Numbered from the stretch's first letter, positions 36,922 to 46,641 are shown. The stretch: 64,000 nt of DNA from Flavobacterium sp. ALJ2 (GCF_015594725.1 NZ_JADNRC010000002.1:310001-374000); one strand, 5' to 3'. Translations and numbers: made by a program. The notes: generated by a model not told the origin, from the letters alone.

Positions 36922-38634
36922 TTGAAGACACTCTTATATCTTTTCTTAACAATCACCTTAAGCCTGCAATGCCAAGCCCAACATTTTAAATTAAAGATAA
37001 GTGGAGAAAATAATCTAGAAGACAAAATTTTAGATTCAATACCCTATTTAAAAAAACACAAAACAACAAAATCTATCAATGATGAAATACAATTATTCTC
37101 AGATAAACTATCCACAAAAGGCTACATTGATAACAGAATAATTTCAAGCAACCGCACCAACGATAGCCTATTCATAATAAAGTTTAGTTTAAAAGAAAAA
37201 ACAAACTCCATACATATATATATAAGTAATGAGAACCCAATTCTCAAAACCATATTCTCAAACCTAAAAAATGACACCTTAATAACTCCGTATGAAGAAA
37301 TAGAGTCACTCTTAAATAAAAAACTAAATCAACTTGAAAATTTAGGATATGCTTTTACAAAACTAAAACTCACAAACATTCACCGAAAAAAAAATACCCT
37401 TTATGCAGATCTAGACTTTAAAAGCGAAAAAAAAAGAGAAATAAATTCAATTATACTAAACTACACACAAAACAATCAATCGAGCATATTCCCAAAAGGC
37501 CATTTAAAACAAATTGAAAAGAAATACACTGGGAAAACATTCAACCAAGAAACAGCAACAGAAATCTACAATGATTTTGAAAAGTTCTCTTTTATAAAAC
37601 AAAGTAAATTTCCAGAAATTCTATTCACAAAGGATTCAACAAAAATCTACATCTATCTTGAAAAAAGAAAAGCCAATACTTTTGATGGCTACATAGGATT
37701 CTCTAATGACGAAAACAAAAAGATAACCTTAAACGGATACTTAGATATTAATCTAGAAAACACACTCCATAGCGGAGAAGAATTCTCTTTGTACTGGAAA
37801 AGCGATGGAAACAAACAAACCACATTCCGAACAAAACTAGAAATCCCATACCTATTCAAAACTCCCACAAGCCTACGAGCTGAATTAGAAATCTTCAAAC
37901 AAGATAGCCTTTTTCAAAACACAAAGACCGCAATAGCTTTAGGCTATTACATAGAACACAATTCTCATTTATACCTAGGGTACCAATCTACCGAATCAAG
38001 CGACATACAAAACTTAAACAGCAAATCAATTCAAGATTACAAGAACCACTTTACAACCAGTACTTTTGAATACAAAAAAATAACACCCGAAATCTTCACA
38101 TCACCAAACAAAACAAATATCATCCTCACCGCTGGTCTTGGAAAAAGAACCAACACAAATAACATAACCGACGAATCTAACGAAAACAAGCAATACTATA
38201 CCAACATCGACTTGTCTAATGTTTTTTACCTGAATGCCAAAAACAGCATATACATAAGAAGTAAAAACCACTACCTATTTAGCAACTCATACCTAACAAA
38301 CGAATTATACCGATTTGGAGGCGCTAACTCTATACGAGGGTTTGCAGAAAACAGCCTTCAAGGAAATAGAGTGAATTTACTTACAACAGAGTACAGGTAT
38401 CTCGCTTCTTCCAACCTATACCTACACACCATCCTGGATTATGGAATATATCAAGACAAAACTTCACTAGAAAGCAATAAAAAAACAAACAGCTTGATAA
38501 GTGTCGGCCTAGGATTAGGTATGCTAACAAGAAATGGACTGCTGAAAATAATACTCGCAAATGGAAGCAGAACTGAGGATGAAATAAAATTCTACAACAG
38601 CATTCTTAACATATCATATAATGTTAAATTCTAG
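36922..38634 (+). CDS. Omp85/TamA-like outer-membrane protein
   Basis: A 570-aa protein starting with TTG, chosen because a signal peptide (MKTLLYLFLTITLSLQCQAQ) begins there. Residues about 20-250 look like divergent POTRA domains. From about 255 the sequence has alternating beta-strand character and ends in a short strand closing with F (SYNVKF), as outer-membrane barrels do. The motif FGGANSIRGFAENSL, about residues 468-482, contains the conserved RG(F/Y) lid-loop motif of the Omp85 superfamily. Its coding strand is rich in A and C and poor in G, unlike neighbouring genes. It may be a BamA/TamA relative or a two-partner secretion type transporter. No exported partner is adjacent. Confidence 0.72.
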   Translation: MKTLLYLFLTITLSLQCQAQHFKLKISGENNLEDKILDSIPYLKKHKTTKSINDEIQLFSDKLSTKGYIDNRIISSNRTNDSLFIIKFSLKEKTNSIHIYISNENPILKTIFSNLKNDTLITPYEEIESLLNKKLNQLENLGYAFTKLKLTNIHRKKNTLYADLDFKSEKKREINSIILNYTQNNQSSIFPKGHLKQIEKKYTGKTFNQETATEIYNDFEKFSFIKQSKFPEILFTKDSTKIYIYLEKRKANTFDGYIGFSNDENKKITLNGYLDINLENTLHSGEEFSLYWKSDGNKQTTFRTKLEIPYLFKTPTSLRAELEIFKQDSLFQNTKTAIALGYYIEHNSHLYLGYQSTESSDIQNLNSKSIQDYKNHFTTSTFEYKKITPEIFTSPNKTNIILTAGLGKRTNTNNITDESNENKQYYTNIDLSNVFYLNAKNSIYIRSKNHYLFSNSYLTNELYRFGGANSIRGFAENSLQGNRVNLLTTEYRYLASSNLYLHTILDYGIYQDKTSLESNKKTNSLISVGLGLGMLTRNGLLKIILANGSRTEDEIKFYNSILNISYNVKF

Positions 38635-38840
38635 AACTATATGTACAAAATTACAAAAAACACACCTAATAAAAATAAAAAAACTACGCATTACAAAAGA
38701 ATAACAACAATAAAACAACATTTTAATTGAAATATATTTAAACGTTAAATTTTTAACTAAGTAAAAAAATCGTTAACATAATATTAGGATAAATAATAAA
38801 TTATTAAGAATATTGTATTACTAATTCAAAATAATTAAAA

Positions 38841-41800
38841 ATGAAACTAAAATTCAATGGATTCTTAGTGCTATTCTTAGTACTAGTCGCGCAACTTACT
38901 TTTGCGCAAGAAAGAGTTGTTTCGGGAATTGTTTCTGACAATGAAGGAATGCCCTTACCAGGCGTGAGTGTATTGGTCAAAGGCACGAAAAGCGGAACAC
39001 AAACTGATTTTGATGGTAAATACTCCATCAAAGCGTCACCAAACCAAGTCTTGATATTTAGCTATATCGGTATGAAAACCCAAGAAATAACAGCGAGTTC
39101 AGCCATGATAAATGCAAAATTATCAGGTGATGCATTAGAACTTGAAGGTGTTGTAGTAACAACAGCCTTAGGGATTAAAAGAGAGAAAAAATCTCTTGGT
39201 TACGCTACTCAAGAGGTCAAAGGAGACGACTTAACAAAAGTTAACTCTGGAAACGTTGCAAATTCAATCGCTGGTAAAGTAGCTGGTATTGAAATTAAAA
39301 GAAGTGGAAACATCGGAGGATCAACAAATGTTATTATTCGTGGTTCTAAATCAATCACTGAAAACAACCAAGCCTTATGGGTAGTTGATGGGATTCCATT
39401 AAACAATGACAATTCAAATTCAGCTGACCAAAAATCAGGCCGTTCTGGTTATGATTATGGGAATGCTGCATCAGACATCAACCCTGATGATATCGAAACA
39501 ATCAACGTACTAAAAGGAGCTGCAGCATCTGCCTTATACGGTTCAAGAGCTGGTAATGGCGTAATCATTGTTACAACTAAAAAAGGAAGAAAAGGGAAAG
39601 GTCTAGGAATTTCTTTTAGCTCAGGAATTACAACTGGTACTGCTGACAAAAAAACACTTCCTGAATACCAAAAACAATATGGTGGAGGAGACAGTTCAAT
39701 ATTTAGTTCAAATGTAGACTTAGGACAAGGATCATTTCCAACTGTAGTAGCAGAAGATGCATCTTGGGGACCTGCGTTCAATTCAAACCAAAGAGTATAC
39801 AATTGGAATTCATATTACCCTGAGTTATCAACTTTCGGACAAACATCTCCATGGGTAGCGGCAAAAAATGATCCAAACTCATTTTATAATCACTCTACAA
39901 CTTACACAAATAACATTGCGATAAGTAACGGGAATGAAAACGGAACTTTTAGATTTGGCTATACTAAATTTGATCAAACAGGAATCCTACCTAATAGCAA
40001 CCTAAAGAAAGACAACTTTAATTTTTCTGGTAGCTACAAACTAAGTAGCAAAACAGAAATTGCTGCTACAGCAAATTATATAACCTCTCAAGGAACCGGA
40101 TTAAACGACACTGGATATTCAGACAATATACTCGGTGGTTTCAGACAATGGTGGCATACTGATGTAGATATTAAAGAGCTACAACGTGCATACCAATCTA
40201 CAGGTAAAAATATCACCTGGAATCCAAGATCTCCTACAGATACAAATCCTTTATATTGGGATAACCCATATTTCGCACGTTACGAAAACTATAATAATTT
40301 TGATAGAGATCGTTTCTTTGGTAACTTTACCATCAACACCGAAATCACAAATTGGTTATCTGTAACAGGAAGAGGTGCTATGGACACCTACGCTGAAACT
40401 CAAGAAGAAAGAATTGCTGTCGGATCATCATCTAATAGTGCAACTTCTAGCTACAGTAGATTCGACAAAAGATTTAGAGAAATTAATCTTGATTTAATAC
40501 TTAACTTCAAAGCTAAAATTACCGAAGACATTAACTTCAGAGGTCTACTAGGAGCTTCAAGTAGAAGATCTAAAGCCTCTTCTATCCGTGCATCTACAAA
40601 CGGAGGCTTGTTGATCCCAAAAAATTATTCTCTTTCAAACTCAGTTAGTGCTATCGAAACGCCTACTGAAATTTTAGACGAAATAGGTGTAAATAGCGCC
40701 TACGCAAGTGCTACTTTTGATTACAAAGAAACATTATTTATAGAGGGAACTTTTAGGATTGACGAATCATCTACTTTACCTACAGATGCAGCGAAATACA
40801 ACTACCCTTCAGTTACGGGTACATATATCTTTAGCAATCACTTAAATGTACCTTGGTTAGATTTTGGAAAAATAAGACTTAACTATGCTGAAACTGGAAA
40901 CGATGCTAATGTACATAGAATTGCTCCTGTTTACACTAAGGACACCAACTTTGGTGACAATCCTTTATTTTCGAATGAAAATATCCGTAAAAATCCAAAC
41001 TTAAAATCAGAAAAAATTTTCGGGCAAGAAGCAGGTATCGAATTACAATTCTTTAAAAGAAGAATTGGTCTTGAAGCTTCCGTATACAAGAGCACTACCA
41101 AGGACTTGATCATGAACATCACTACAGGTGCAGAAACAGGTTATACTGGAACAACAGTTAATGCAGGAGAGCTTACTAATAAAGGTGTCGAATTAATACT
41201 TACTCTAGTTCCATTTAAAACACAAAATTTCTCTTGGACATCAAAAATCAACTGGAATCAAAACAAAAGTGAAGTAGTATCTTTAGCTAATGGCCTCCCA
41301 CAAGTTGTTATTGGCACATTTAACCAAGGAACAAGCTTAAACGCAGTTCCAGGGCAACCACTAGGTGTAATTAGAGGATCTGGATATAAATACCTAGACG
41401 GAGAAAGAGTCGTATTACCAAATGGAAACTACGACAGAGTTAGTAATGCTATAATTGGAAACGTAGCTCCTGACTGGACAGGCGGTATCAATAATATTTT
41501 TAATTACAAAAACATAACTTTAAGCTTTTTAATTGACTTTAAAAAAGGTGGAGATGTATTCTCATTAGATCAAGCTTACGGACAAGCTAGTGGACTTTAT
41601 CAAAATACAGTAGGAACAAATGAGTTAGGTAACCCTATCCGTAACCAACTTACCGATCCAAGACCAGGTGGCCAAATCTTACCGGGAGTACAAGCTGACG
41701 GTAGTCCTAATACAGTTAGAGCTGCAGTTACTACTGCATCCGGTGAATCTAATCTAGGCTACAAATCTTTCCCAAGCCAAGCTTTTGTTTATGACGCTTC

Positions 41801-42038
41801 TTATGTAAAACTAAGAGAGGTTTCTATATCTTATCAATTACCAACAAGACTATTAGAAGGAACATTTATGAACAATGTAACTTTTGCAGCAAATGGTAGC
41901 AATTTATGGATTATCCACAAAAACTTACCATACGCAGATCCTGAAGCTGGTTTTAGCTCTGGAAACTTTCAAGGATTCCAAACTGGTGTTATGCCTTCAG
42001 TAAGAGAAATTAGCTTTAATGTAAAAGTTCAATTCTAA
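38841..42038 (+). CDS. SusC/RagA family TonB-dependent transporter
   Basis: A 1065-aa outer-membrane transporter. It has a signal peptide (LVAQLTFAQ), then a carboxypeptidase-regulatory-like domain at about 26-105 (SGIVSDNEGMPLPGVSVLVK). A plug domain with the SusC pattern VDGIPLNNDNSN and INVLKGAAASALYGSRAGNG follows at about 115-240, and the rest is a 22-strand-type barrel ending EISFNVKVQF. It works with the SusD-like lipoprotein 12 bp downstream to import an oligomeric nutrient using TonB energy. No glycoside hydrolase, peptidase or regulator adjoins, so the substrate is unknown. Confidence 0.95.
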   Translation: MKLKFNGFLVLFLVLVAQLTFAQERVVSGIVSDNEGMPLPGVSVLVKGTKSGTQTDFDGKYSIKASPNQVLIFSYIGMKTQEITASSAMINAKLSGDALELEGVVVTTALGIKREKKSLGYATQEVKGDDLTKVNSGNVANSIAGKVAGIEIKRSGNIGGSTNVIIRGSKSITENNQALWVVDGIPLNNDNSNSADQKSGRSGYDYGNAASDINPDDIETINVLKGAAASALYGSRAGNGVIIVTTKKGRKGKGLGISFSSGITTGTADKKTLPEYQKQYGGGDSSIFSSNVDLGQGSFPTVVAEDASWGPAFNSNQRVYNWNSYYPELSTFGQTSPWVAAKNDPNSFYNHSTTYTNNIAISNGNENGTFRFGYTKFDQTGILPNSNLKKDNFNFSGSYKLSSKTEIAATANYITSQGTGLNDTGYSDNILGGFRQWWHTDVDIKELQRAYQSTGKNITWNPRSPTDTNPLYWDNPYFARYENYNNFDRDRFFGNFTINTEITNWLSVTGRGAMDTYAETQEERIAVGSSSNSATSSYSRFDKRFREINLDLILNFKAKITEDINFRGLLGASSRRSKASSIRASTNGGLLIPKNYSLSNSVSAIETPTEILDEIGVNSAYASATFDYKETLFIEGTFRIDESSTLPTDAAKYNYPSVTGTYIFSNHLNVPWLDFGKIRLNYAETGNDANVHRIAPVYTKDTNFGDNPLFSNENIRKNPNLKSEKIFGQEAGIELQFFKRRIGLEASVYKSTTKDLIMNITTGAETGYTGTTVNAGELTNKGVELILTLVPFKTQNFSWTSKINWNQNKSEVVSLANGLPQVVIGTFNQGTSLNAVPGQPLGVIRGSGYKYLDGERVVLPNGNYDRVSNAIIGNVAPDWTGGINNIFNYKNITLSFLIDFKKGGDVFSLDQAYGQASGLYQNTVGTNELGNPIRNQLTDPRPGGQILPGVQADGSPNTVRAAVTTASGESNLGYKSFPSQAFVYDASYVKLREVSISYQLPTRLLEGTFMNNVTFAANGSNLWIIHKNLPYADPEAGFSSGNFQGFQTGVMPSVREISFNVKVQF

Positions 42039-42050
42039 AAATTAAAAAAA

Positions 42051-43508
42051 ATGAAAAAATTAAAACACCCGATACTTTTTGCATTCTTAGCCTTATCTTT
42101 AAATTCTTGTGACAATGTCGCGGATTTAAACGAAGATACTAAAGCATACGTCAAACCTATACCTGAAGCTCTTATGTCTTCAGCACAGGAGCAATATGCC
42201 AACTTTTTAAATAATGCATCTGCAAATAGAAACAACTTTAGACTGTATGTGCAGCAGTGGACTGCAATTGCATATCCAGATGAATCTAGATATGAGATGG
42301 CAGCCCGTTCTTTAGGAAATGCAAACTGGGTTCTGTTATACAGAGATGTACTAAAGGACTTAACCGATTCGAAGAATAAGATTGCAGAAACATCAGCTAT
42401 AACTGCTGAAGAAATTGCTATAAGACAAAACAAGGTCGCAATTATTGAAATTCAGATTGTGCAAGTATACCAAACTTTGGTAGACCTGTATGGGAATGTA
42501 CCTTATTTTGAAGCCTTAGACATCAATAACTTTAGACCAAAATATGATGATGGTCTTACAATCTACAAAGATCTTGGAACTCGTTTAACTAAAGCAATAA
42601 GCCAATTAGACACTACTAATGATAGTTTTGGTACTGCTGATCTAATCTTTAATGGAGATGTAGAAAGTTGGAAAAAATACGGAAATTCTATCCAAATTAA
42701 ATTGGGTATGCAATTATCTGACGTAGATCCAGCTACTGCTAAAACATTAGTTGAAACAGCTTATAGCTCTGGAGCGATGACTAGTAATGCAGATAATGCA
42801 ATTTTCAGATATACATCGGCTAAACCTCACTTCAATCCAAATTTTGAGGATTACAAAAGCAGAATCGATTTTGCTATATCAACTTTATTTGTAGATGCTT
42901 TAACAACTCTTAACGATCCAAGAAGAGACTTCTATTTTGACCCTGCAACTAAACAAGGAGGAGTATACGTTGGTGCCTCTTATGGTTTTAAAGCAGACGT
43001 TGCAACAGTATCTTTATTCAATCCTATTTTAAAAAAAATTGATTATATCGGAGATCTATTTGACTATGCTGAAACATCTTTCTTATTAGCAGACGCTGCA
43101 AACAGAGGATGGGCAGTTGGTGGCACAGCAAGTGACCATTACACAAATGGTATTACTGCAAGTATGGAATTTTGGGGTGTAGCAAGTTCAGACATTAGCA
43201 CTTATCTTGCACAACCTAACGTTACTTTTGCAACTGCAATAGGAAGCAATCCTAAAGAAAGAATTGCATATCAAATGTGGATTGCATACTACAACAGAGG
43301 TTTTGAAAGTTGGACTGCATACAGAAGGCTTGACTTCCCTAAACTTGTGGCTCCATCTACTGCTGTTCCAGACGCACAAGGAAAAGTTCCAGTAAGATTG
43401 ATATATTCTCACTTAGCTCCATCAACAAATGGTGATAATTACGCAGCAGCTTCTGCAGCAATTGGCGGTGATAAAATGACAACAAAATTATTCTGGGATA
43501 AATTCTAA
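42051..43508 (+). CDS. SusD/RagB-like substrate-binding lipoprotein
   Basis: A 485-aa surface lipoprotein with lipobox LNSC (Cys20) after a signal peptide. It shows helical TPR-like sequence (VQVYQTLVDLYGNVPYFEAL), the C-terminal YFDYAETSFLLADAANRGW-like region (actual LFDYAETSFLLADAANRGW) and the WIAYYNRGFESWTAYRRLDF end. This pattern fits the SusD/RagB outer-membrane lipoprotein subgroup often seen as SusD-like_2. It is the partner of the SusC protein upstream. A strong terminator follows at 43533-43566. Confidence 0.92.
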   Translation: MKKLKHPILFAFLALSLNSCDNVADLNEDTKAYVKPIPEALMSSAQEQYANFLNNASANRNNFRLYVQQWTAIAYPDESRYEMAARSLGNANWVLLYRDVLKDLTDSKNKIAETSAITAEEIAIRQNKVAIIEIQIVQVYQTLVDLYGNVPYFEALDINNFRPKYDDGLTIYKDLGTRLTKAISQLDTTNDSFGTADLIFNGDVESWKKYGNSIQIKLGMQLSDVDPATAKTLVETAYSSGAMTSNADNAIFRYTSAKPHFNPNFEDYKSRIDFAISTLFVDALTTLNDPRRDFYFDPATKQGGVYVGASYGFKADVATVSLFNPILKKIDYIGDLFDYAETSFLLADAANRGWAVGGTASDHYTNGITASMEFWGVASSDISTYLAQPNVTFATAIGSNPKERIAYQMWIAYYNRGFESWTAYRRLDFPKLVAPSTAVPDAQGKVPVRLIYSHLAPSTNGDNYAAASAAIGGDKMTTKLFWDKF

Positions 43509-43532
43509 TTTTTGTCTTATTTAATTATAACT

Positions 43533-43566
43533 AAAACCACTCTGTTCATTCAGAGTGGTTTTTTTT
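43533..43566 (+). terminator. Terminator after the SusC/SusD pair
   Basis: A perfect 12-bp stem (43533-43544 with 43551-43562) with a 6-nt loop is followed by a T-run to 43566. It closes the SusCD transcript, and its T-run abuts the promoter of rlmB. Confidence 0.92.
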
Positions 43567-43582
43567 ATATAAACATTATATA

Positions 43583-43590
43583 TATATTTG
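43583..43590 (+). promoter_or_regulatory. rlmB promoter -7 box, probably leaderless
   Basis: TATATTTG ends 4 nt before the rlmB ATG at 43595. With Bacteroidota start-site spacing the message would begin at the start codon. TTTT, part of the preceding terminator tract, lies 20 nt upstream in place of TTTG. Confidence 0.45.
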
Positions 43591-43594
43591 TAAC

Positions 43595-44329
43595 ATGGAA
43601 AAAGAACATCAAATATTCGGAATAAGAGCAATCATAGAGGCAATTCAATCAGGTAAAGAAGTAGATAAAGTCTTTATACAAAAGGAGATTTCTGGTGAAT
43701 TAATGAAAGATTTGATGAAAGTGATGAAAAGAGCAAACATCAACTTTTCTTATGTTCCTGTCGAAAAACTTAACAGACTCACTCCTAATAATCATCAAGG
43801 TGCAGTTGCAACAATATCTCCTATTGGATTTATTGAGCTAGAACATCTTGTAGACTCAACTGTTGCGTCTGGAACAACTCCCTTATTTTTAATATTGGAT
43901 CAAATATCTGACGCTAGAAACTTTGGTGCAATTATTAGAACTGCTGAATGTACAGGTGTAAATGGAATTATTGTTCAGAAATCTGGCTCTGCTCCTGTAA
44001 ATGGAGATACTGTTAAAACATCTGCTGGTGCAGTATTTAATGTGCCTATCTGTAAAGTAGAACACATAAAAGATGCTATCTTTTACTTACAAGGTTCAGG
44101 AATAAAAACTGTTGCAGCCACAGAAAAAACAGATCAAAATATTTATGACATTTCTCTAAACGAACCAGTAGCAATCATTATGGGTTCAGAAGATAGAGGC
44201 ATTAATCCCTCAGTCTTAAAAATTGTAGATGAAAAAGCAAAGCTTCCAATGTTAGGTACAATTGGATCATTAAATGTATCTGTAGCTTGTGGTGCTTTTT
44301 TATACGAAGCAGTTCGCCAACGAAATTAG
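43595..44329 (+). CDS. rlmB: 23S rRNA 2'-O-ribose methyltransferase, RlmB/TrmH family
   Basis: A 244-aa SPOUT methyltransferase. The N-terminal substrate-binding domain (HQIFGIRAIIEAIQSGKEVD) is followed by the knotted catalytic domain with ILDQISDARNFGAIIRTAEC, IIMGSEDRGINPSVLK and LGTIGSLNVSVACGAFLYEA. RlmB methylates G2251 in the peptidyl-transferase region. Another TrmH family target is possible but less likely given the N-terminal domain. It has its own promoter and terminator. Confidence 0.92.
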   Translation: MEKEHQIFGIRAIIEAIQSGKEVDKVFIQKEISGELMKDLMKVMKRANINFSYVPVEKLNRLTPNNHQGAVATISPIGFIELEHLVDSTVASGTTPLFLILDQISDARNFGAIIRTAECTGVNGIIVQKSGSAPVNGDTVKTSAGAVFNVPICKVEHIKDAIFYLQGSGIKTVAATEKTDQNIYDISLNEPVAIIMGSEDRGINPSVLKIVDEKAKLPMLGTIGSLNVSVACGAFLYEAVRQRN

Positions 44330-44350
44330 AATAACAATACTTAATACATA

Positions 44351-44386
44351 AAAAATGAATTAAAGCTCTGGTTTTAATTCATTTTT
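44351..44386. terminator. Shared terminator of rlmB and the rhomboid gene
   Basis: AAAATGAATTAAA-type left arm (44351-44364) pairs with 44373-44386 around an 8-nt loop, 14 bp in all, followed by more T on the plus strand. Its right arm overlaps the stop and last codons of the convergent rhomboid gene, whose terminal Lys-Lys-Lys is encoded by the T-tract. Confidence 0.8.
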
Positions 44387-45143
44387 TTTTTACAGAACTT
44401 GCATCTGCCACAAAATCATAGACAACATTTGTATTAGAAGTAAAAAAAGACTCTCTTTCGAGAATAATTTCTTCTGGTTCTGGTAAATTAACAAAATTAC
44501 CGTTTTCATCAAAACGTTTCATAAAAGCATCTTCTTCAGGATTAAAATCAGGATGTTGCCAATCATATAAAATAGGCTTCTGATATTCTGGTGTCTTATA
44601 TTTGAGTGACATCAAAAAACCCGTTATTAATCCTGCCAAATGACCTTCCCATGAAATTGAAGTATTTACTTCTGGGAAGACATACCAAATCATTCCACCA
44701 TAAAGCAAAACAACAGATAAAGATAAAGCTACCAATCGGTAATATTGAGTCTGAATTCCTTTAAAAAAAATAAAACTAACCAGAACATATATCAATCCAC
44801 TCGCTCCTATATGATAATTAGGTCTTGCAATAATCCAAGTAATTAATCCTGAAAACAATATCCCGTAAATAATTACAGGAACTGTTTGTCTTGGATAAAA
44901 GAACTGAAGAGCAGCGAGCAAAACCAATAATGGTATTGAATTATTATACAAATGACTTATATCGGCGTGAATAAAAGGACTAAACATTACACCCTGTAAA
45001 CCCGAAAATGTCCTTGGATAAATACCATTTTCATAAAAATCGAAATCATAACGAATTTGTAACCAATATACAATCCATAATACCAATACAGAAAAAAACG
45101 GCAATACAATAACCGAATTGGTGAATTTAAAATGATTTTCCAC
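44379..45143 (-). CDS. Rhomboid family intramembrane serine protease
   Basis: A 254-aa membrane protein with six hydrophobic helices. The catalytic dyad is Ser115 in HIGASGLIYV and His168 in WEGHLAGLITG, and the HADISHLYNNSIPLLVL helix matches the family. Rhomboids cut transmembrane segments of other membrane proteins; the substrates in Bacteroidota are mostly unknown. A soluble C-terminal tail of about 70 residues follows. The gene is convergent with rlmB, and its last codons lie in the shared terminator. Confidence 0.93.
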   Translation of the reverse strand: MENHFKFTNSVIVLPFFSVLVLWIVYWLQIRYDFDFYENGIYPRTFSGLQGVMFSPFIHADISHLYNNSIPLLVLLAALQFFYPRQTVPVIIYGILFSGLITWIIARPNYHIGASGLIYVLVSFIFFKGIQTQYYRLVALSLSVVLLYGGMIWYVFPEVNTSISWEGHLAGLITGFLMSLKYKTPEYQKPILYDWQHPDFNPEEDAFMKRFDENGNFVNLPEPEEIILERESFFTSNTNVVYDFVADASSVKKK

Positions 45144-45347
45144 TATTGTTTATAATTATAATTGTTAACTAAATTAATGTCAAAAATTTATCCAAAATAA
45201 ATATAATGCTATTTTGTCAGATACTAACACAACAAAGAAGCACTATTTTTAGCCTATCCTAAAAGAGGTCAAACTGATGAAACAAATTGCCCTTAAAAAA
45301 AGCTAAATGAGGTAACAAATCAAAATTGAAAATAGTAATTTTACAAA

Positions 45348-46625
45348 ATGGAAGCACCATTAGCAGAACGCATAAGACCTCAGAAATTAGAAGACTACAT
45401 TAGCCAAAGTCACTTGGTTGGACCAAATGGCTCATTAACGCAACAAATCACGAAAGGAATTATTCCGTCATTGTTGCTTTGGGGGCCACCTGGGACAGGA
45501 AAAACAACTTTGGCACAAATCATTGCACAAGAGTCCAAACGCCCTTTTTACATCTTAAGCGCTATTAATTCTGGTGTAAAAGACATTCGTGATGTTATTG
45601 ATAAAGCAAAACAAAGCGGAGGCTTATTTACAGCCAAAAACCCTATTTTATTTATTGATGAAATCCATCGATTTAGTAAATCCCAACAAGATTCACTTTT
45701 GGCTGCTGTCGAAAAAGGATGGATTACTCTCATAGGAGCAACAACCGAAAATCCAAGTTTTGAGGTAATCCCTGCATTATTATCCAGATGCCAAGTCTAT
45801 ATCTTGAATGCTTTTACTAAAAGCGATTTAGAATTATTATTACATCGTGCCATGAAAACTGATGTTATCTTGTCTTCTAAGAAAATTGATTTAAAAGAGA
45901 CTGAAGCATTGTTGAGGCTTTCGGGAGGTGATGGAAGAAAACTATTAAACATCTTCGAATTAGTCATAAATGCATCACCAAACGATGAAATAACCATAAC
46001 TAATGACCGCGTATTTGAATTAGTACAACAAAATACTGTCTTGTATGACAAAAGTGGTGAACAACATTATGACATCGTTTCTGCATTTATAAAATCGATC
46101 CGCGGAAGCGATCCTAACGGTGCCGTTTACTGGTTGGCAAGAATGATTGAAGGTGGTGAAGATGTAAAATTCATCGCCAGAAGAATGCTTATTCTATCAA
46201 GTGAAGACATAGGAAACGCTAATCCTACAGCATTTATTATGGCTAATAATACTTTTCAGGCAGTTACAACAATTGGCTATCCTGAAAGCAGAATAATATT
46301 AAGTCAATGTGCCATTTATCTAGCAACTTCTCCTAAAAGTAATGCTTCTTATATGGCGATAGGCAGTGCACAGCAATTAGTAAAGCAAACAGGAGATTTA
46401 CCCGTTCCGATACATTTACGCAACGCTCCAACAAAATTAATGAAAGAATTGGGCTATGGAGATGATTATAAATATTCGCATGACTATGCAAATAACTTTG
46501 CCGAACAAGAGTTCTTGCCCGATGCACTATCCGAAACTGTATTATATAATCCCGGCAACAACTCTAGAGAGAATAGCAACCGGGAATTTTTGAGAAATCG
46601 TTGGAAAGATAAATATGGATATTAA
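45348..46625 (+). CDS. rarA: Replication-associated recombination protein A
   Basis: A 425-aa AAA+ ATPase of the MgsA/WRNIP1 family, acting at stalled replication forks. Walker A is GPPGTGKT at 46-53 and Walker B ILFIDEIHRF at about 100-109. Sensor and C-terminal tetramerisation sequences are intact (GAVYWLARMIEGGEDVKFIA, LRNAPTKLMKELGYGDDYKY). The gene stands alone between the divergent rhomboid gene and the convergent exported protein gene. Confidence 0.96.
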   Translation: MEAPLAERIRPQKLEDYISQSHLVGPNGSLTQQITKGIIPSLLLWGPPGTGKTTLAQIIAQESKRPFYILSAINSGVKDIRDVIDKAKQSGGLFTAKNPILFIDEIHRFSKSQQDSLLAAVEKGWITLIGATTENPSFEVIPALLSRCQVYILNAFTKSDLELLLHRAMKTDVILSSKKIDLKETEALLRLSGGDGRKLLNIFELVINASPNDEITITNDRVFELVQQNTVLYDKSGEQHYDIVSAFIKSIRGSDPNGAVYWLARMIEGGEDVKFIARRMLILSSEDIGNANPTAFIMANNTFQAVTTIGYPESRIILSQCAIYLATSPKSNASYMAIGSAQQLVKQTGDLPVPIHLRNAPTKLMKELGYGDDYKYSHDYANNFAEQEFLPDALSETVLYNPGNNSRENSNREFLRNRWKDKYGY

Positions 46626-46641
46626 ATTCGTATAAATGAAC

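Noticed and set aside
39455..39802. Minus-strand open frame of 115 codons inside the SusC gene
   Set aside because: It mirrors the plug domain coding sequence and is a shadow frame.
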